Positions 61,401 through 64,000 of a stretch of 64,000 bases of DNA are shown piece by piece. The notes beneath the pieces were generated by a model. The model did no database searches and was not told the DNA's origin. It saw only the letters and a list, made by a program, of their open reading frames with translations. This stretch comes from Paratinospora sagittata (Eukaryota; Streptophyta; Magnoliopsida; Ranunculales; Menispermaceae). The stretch's first letter is position 1, and the number at the start of each line of letters is the position of its first letter. The DNA lies in NCBI GenBank assembly GCA_035771175.1, contig CM069595.1, forward strand, positions 3,390,094 to 3,454,093, given 5' to 3'. Position numbers and translations under genes: made by a program.

Positions 61401-64000
61401 AGATGAAGTGTATTAGTCATATGAATTTAAAATTTTACTAACCGTTTAACAACCTCTTTGTAGATGCTTCTTCAGAATCTTTTTCTGGGTTTTTCAGATG
61501 ATCTGAGGATTGATCTTTTCCTTGAATTTCAAGCCCATGAGACTCTGCTTCCGACCCACATTTTCTCTCAGCTTTCCCAAGATTGAGCTTTTCAAGCATC
61601 CAATATCTTAAACCACAAAATTTCCAATTGAACTTTGCAGCAACACCATAAAGCATGATACGACCATCAAATGCTGAAGGAGAGCATTTTGTTGAAACCT
61701 ACAGCAACATGAATAGAAATGCTTCAATGCATCTAAATGTATTACCAAGACATAAATTAATCGAAAACAAGAAAAAGAAAAAAAGGATAAAAAGCAGTGC
61801 CACAAATGTAGGGTCCAACAAAAAGAAAAAAGAATAAAGAAGTGAGGGGCTAGGAAAAAGATATGAATGTAATCTTCTAAAACAAAGCCACAATAATGGA
61901 TTTCAGTCCAGGAAAAGGACATTAGGAAGTGCGACCACTGCATTTTTACATAACCAACTTTATAAGTTGATTAGTGCTTTATCCAACGACATCTATTGCT
62001 AGACATCCAAAAAAAATTGTGGTCTAGTTTTGGATTTATCAAGAAGGACTTGAAAAAAGGGAAACATAAACTTTTTAAACAAAGAGTAAATCATATTAAG
62101 TTCCATGTTCTCAATCCCAAAATCTTCTCCCACTTGAGAGGCCACCAGCAGATTATTTTGAACAATCTAAGAGTACTAAGAGTTACCCTCAATATATTGG
62201 TCATGATTGAATCAATATATTGGTCATGATTGAATCAGTGCCTTTCAATGTACCTAGCTATTTTAAATTTTAGATTTGTAAGTACAAGTTCATTTCGAAT
62301 TTGCAATTCCAATGTTTTAGAACACTTTAGCTTTTCTTGAGGTAAAAATTTTCATATCGAACTATTTTTACTTTTACCTAATGTTTTCTGTATATTTAAT
62401 TATGTTTTTCCATAATGGAGAGAAAAATAAAGAAAAAGGAAAGCAAATCAAGTAGAACTAGATGGCACTATAATTATGTTTGTTTTTAGTATATCTAGGA
62501 AGAAACCTAGATCTTCCCAACAACTAAATCAATTTCTTTATGATTCTCTAAGATGAAAATTTTTCACAAATATTCCCCATGTCGAATAATTCTTCCCCAA
62601 ATTAATTACATGAACTACAATTTAGTGCGAATTTGAGTTTTCAATTCTTGGCTAGGCGTATGCTTCAAAGTGTTCTAGGTGTACACCATAAGACTTAAGC
62701 CTCAAAGCATATTGAGGCTTAAACATTGCTTTTATTAAGAATTGATATTTTATTTTTAAAAAAATAAATTTATGATTAAATTTTTAGATAATTTACCCTA
62801 TAAGAGTAAAAACTTCTATTTCTCCCAAATGTAAAAGTATTAAATTTTAAAAAGTAAAAGAATTGGTTTAGTTATCACAAAAAATAATCATAATTATTCT
62901 AAGTGCAACCTGCATTAACAAAAATTGGTGAGTGGCAAAAAACTAAGATTTTCCACAATGTATTTGCTACCTCCCTATTTGTTTATTCTTTTAATAGTTT
63001 AAAATTTCAAACTTAGAAATCTTAACATATGATACATGCTCATTTAGTTCTTAATATTGCTAATGAAAATAAAAGAAAATCAATTACATTAATTCCCACT
63101 ACATACATAAAATAGTTCATATTATGCTTATTAAATTATTTTTTTTACTTATAATTGTATATAATATTTTGACATTTTTGTTAATTATTTTCAGATTTTA
63201 CATTATTTCTTATAAAATATGAGACTTACTTCTTGTACACTTCCTTAAGTCCTCTATATTGCCTCAGAAGGCTACTACCTCAATTATGGTTCATGCTTTT
63301 TAAAAATTAAAACCTTGTGTATATCTACATACAAAGTATGGATAATCAAGATAATTACTCCGTGAGTGAAATTCAGCCGACAAGCAAATAAACTAATCGA
63401 CTTCGGACAAATTAAGCAAACTTGTCGCCACATTACCACACTGATAAGCTGAGTGTAAATTCCTTCAAGCAGTAAGGCTTGGAGAAATTTGGGTACACTG
63501 AATTCACTGGTATCATATACAAACTTTCTCCTGATTTAACTGTATTGTTCGAATCCAAAAATCCTAATACTTTAAAGAAAAAACAGCTAGATTATTGGAA
63601 ATTAATAATCTAGGTTACTGTTGGATCTACAATCTCTTACTCTTTATTTCTCTTTAACTTGTATATTACAACCTAGGATGCTGCGTATTTATAGACACCA
63701 AAGTCTAATTCCTAAACACTTACAATAAGTTTGAACCAAAAAAGAAAAAAAAAAAAAAAACACTTACAATAAGTAACTTCTAATTTCTACAATAGGTAAC
63801 TTCTAATTTCTCAACCTTCTAATTTCTTAATCTTCTAATGAGCATGATTAAGAAGCGTTCAATTGGTACAGCGATTAAGCACATTCTACAATAACAAGAC
63901 TAATTAACATTGGAAGAACAAATAATTCGAGTGAAAAGTGATAATCTTCAGAAGAACACTCACTGGAGAGCTATAATACGAAGCAGATCGATTTATCCGT
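55424..64000 (-). CDS. G6PD4: Plastidic glucose-6-phosphate dehydrogenase homologue, G6PD4-like (5' end outside window)
   Basis: Minus-strand exons: 63964-64000 (partial, N-terminal), 61443-61698, 61036-61274, 59758-59852, 59325-59439, 58996-59201, 58750-58858, 58626-58666, 58389-58509, 58110-58311 (my donor call is at 58109/58110), 56563-56763, 55424-55661. All junctions are in phase and give 607 aa after the first exon. Visible motifs: nucleotide site [24 protein letters not shown], active-site RIDHLLGKN, ending [19 protein letters not shown]. The enzyme class oxidises glucose-6-phosphate with NADP in the plastid. The sequence departs from the consensus GASGDLA and RIDHYLGKE, as in the Arabidopsis plastid isoform G6PD4, which is reported to be catalytically inactive and to act through pairing with G6PD1. 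The very short first-exon call rests on a donor CCA|GTGAGT only. Confidence 0.9.
57415..57600. repeat. Degenerate GAATTG/AATCGATT repeat in G6PD intron
   Basis: Dense recurrence of GAATTG, GTGAATTG, AATCGGTTC and GAATCGATT words in the large intron 56764-58109. No ends or ORF; probably an old non-autonomous element. Confidence 0.4.
59853..61035. other. Large G6PD intron with foreign-looking insert
   Basis: A 1.18-kb intron. About 60120-60960 is unlike the rest: a GC-richer block with repeated GCCTAGGC words (60255-60345), a T-rich leader-like part, and no coding capacity. It resembles a retroelement LTR fragment, but neither ends nor target duplication could be placed. Confidence 0.35.
61699..63963. 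other. Proposed first intron of G6PD gene
   Basis: A 2.26-kb intron between the partial first exon (donor CCA|GTGAGT) and exon 2 (acceptor TTGCTGTAG|GTTTC). Contains a 23-bp tandem duplication and AT-rich sequence; no gene seen. Confidence 0.5.
62190..62235. repeat. 23-bp perfect tandem duplication
   Basis: The unit starting CAATATATTGGTCATGATTG occurs at 62190-62212 and 62213-62235 without mismatch. Confidence 0.92.

Noticed and set aside
61608..61943. Minus-strand ORF of 111 codons overlapping G6PD exon 2
   Set aside because: It is in a different frame over the exon, and its upstream part is intronic polypyrimidine sequence.
1..64000. CRISPR arrays, prokaryotic operons, rRNA or organellar DNA insertions
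   Set aside because: None seen; gene structure is eukaryotic throughout and direct repeats are transposon or microsatellite in nature.

Overview
The window is nuclear DNA of a dicotyledonous flowering plant. The evidence is AT-rich DNA with many short GT-AG introns, genes whose closest recognisable relatives are angiosperm families (a DYW-class PPR protein, a BOR1-type borate exporter, NIMIN proteins, a plastid-type G6PDH, a GDSL lipase), Ty1-copia and LINE remnants, and a dense population of small non-autonomous transposable elements. A species cannot be named from the sequence alone.

Layout. At 2-535 lies the 3' end of a GDSL esterase/lipase gene. An intronless DYW PPR gene (2728-4857) resembles Arabidopsis At1g56690. 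From 4.9 to 15.9 kb I see no gene, but there are several mobile-element traces: a tRNA-type SINE with a 12-bp target duplication at 7671-7854 and a 393-bp MITE at 14940-15332. A complete 12-exon BOR1-like gene (16425-20743, 720 aa) follows; its leader region has two AUG-stop minimal uORFs. From 22 to 28 kb are a LINE 3' fragment and a reverse-oriented, gag-less, nonsense-riddled copia element (23820-27996). A four-exon LYR-motif gene (28604-29888, minus) has a 1.46-kb 5' UTR intron with a TRIM retroelement inside it.

From 32.7 to 53 kb four NIMIN-like genes (34078, 42816, 47052, 52449; one plus, three minus) sit in a repeat-rich interval. That interval also holds a second TRIM-like element, a probable 2.9-kb Ty3/gypsy solo LTR, a 1.29-kb near-palindromic foldback element and two hAT-type MITEs with 9-bp target duplications. 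The right end (55424-64000, minus) is a G6PD4-like plastidic glucose-6-phosphate dehydrogenase homologue. Eleven exons are complete; the twelfth, carrying the N-terminus, runs off the window.

How the genes relate. The NIMIN genes form one functional group: small NPR1-interacting repressors with a C-terminal EAR motif. TGACG (TGA-factor) sites lie upstream of several, as expected for salicylate-responsive genes. The other genes are unrelated housekeeping or nutrition functions: organelle RNA editing, boron transport, mitochondrial LYR assembly, plastid redox metabolism. No operon-like organisation is expected or seen.
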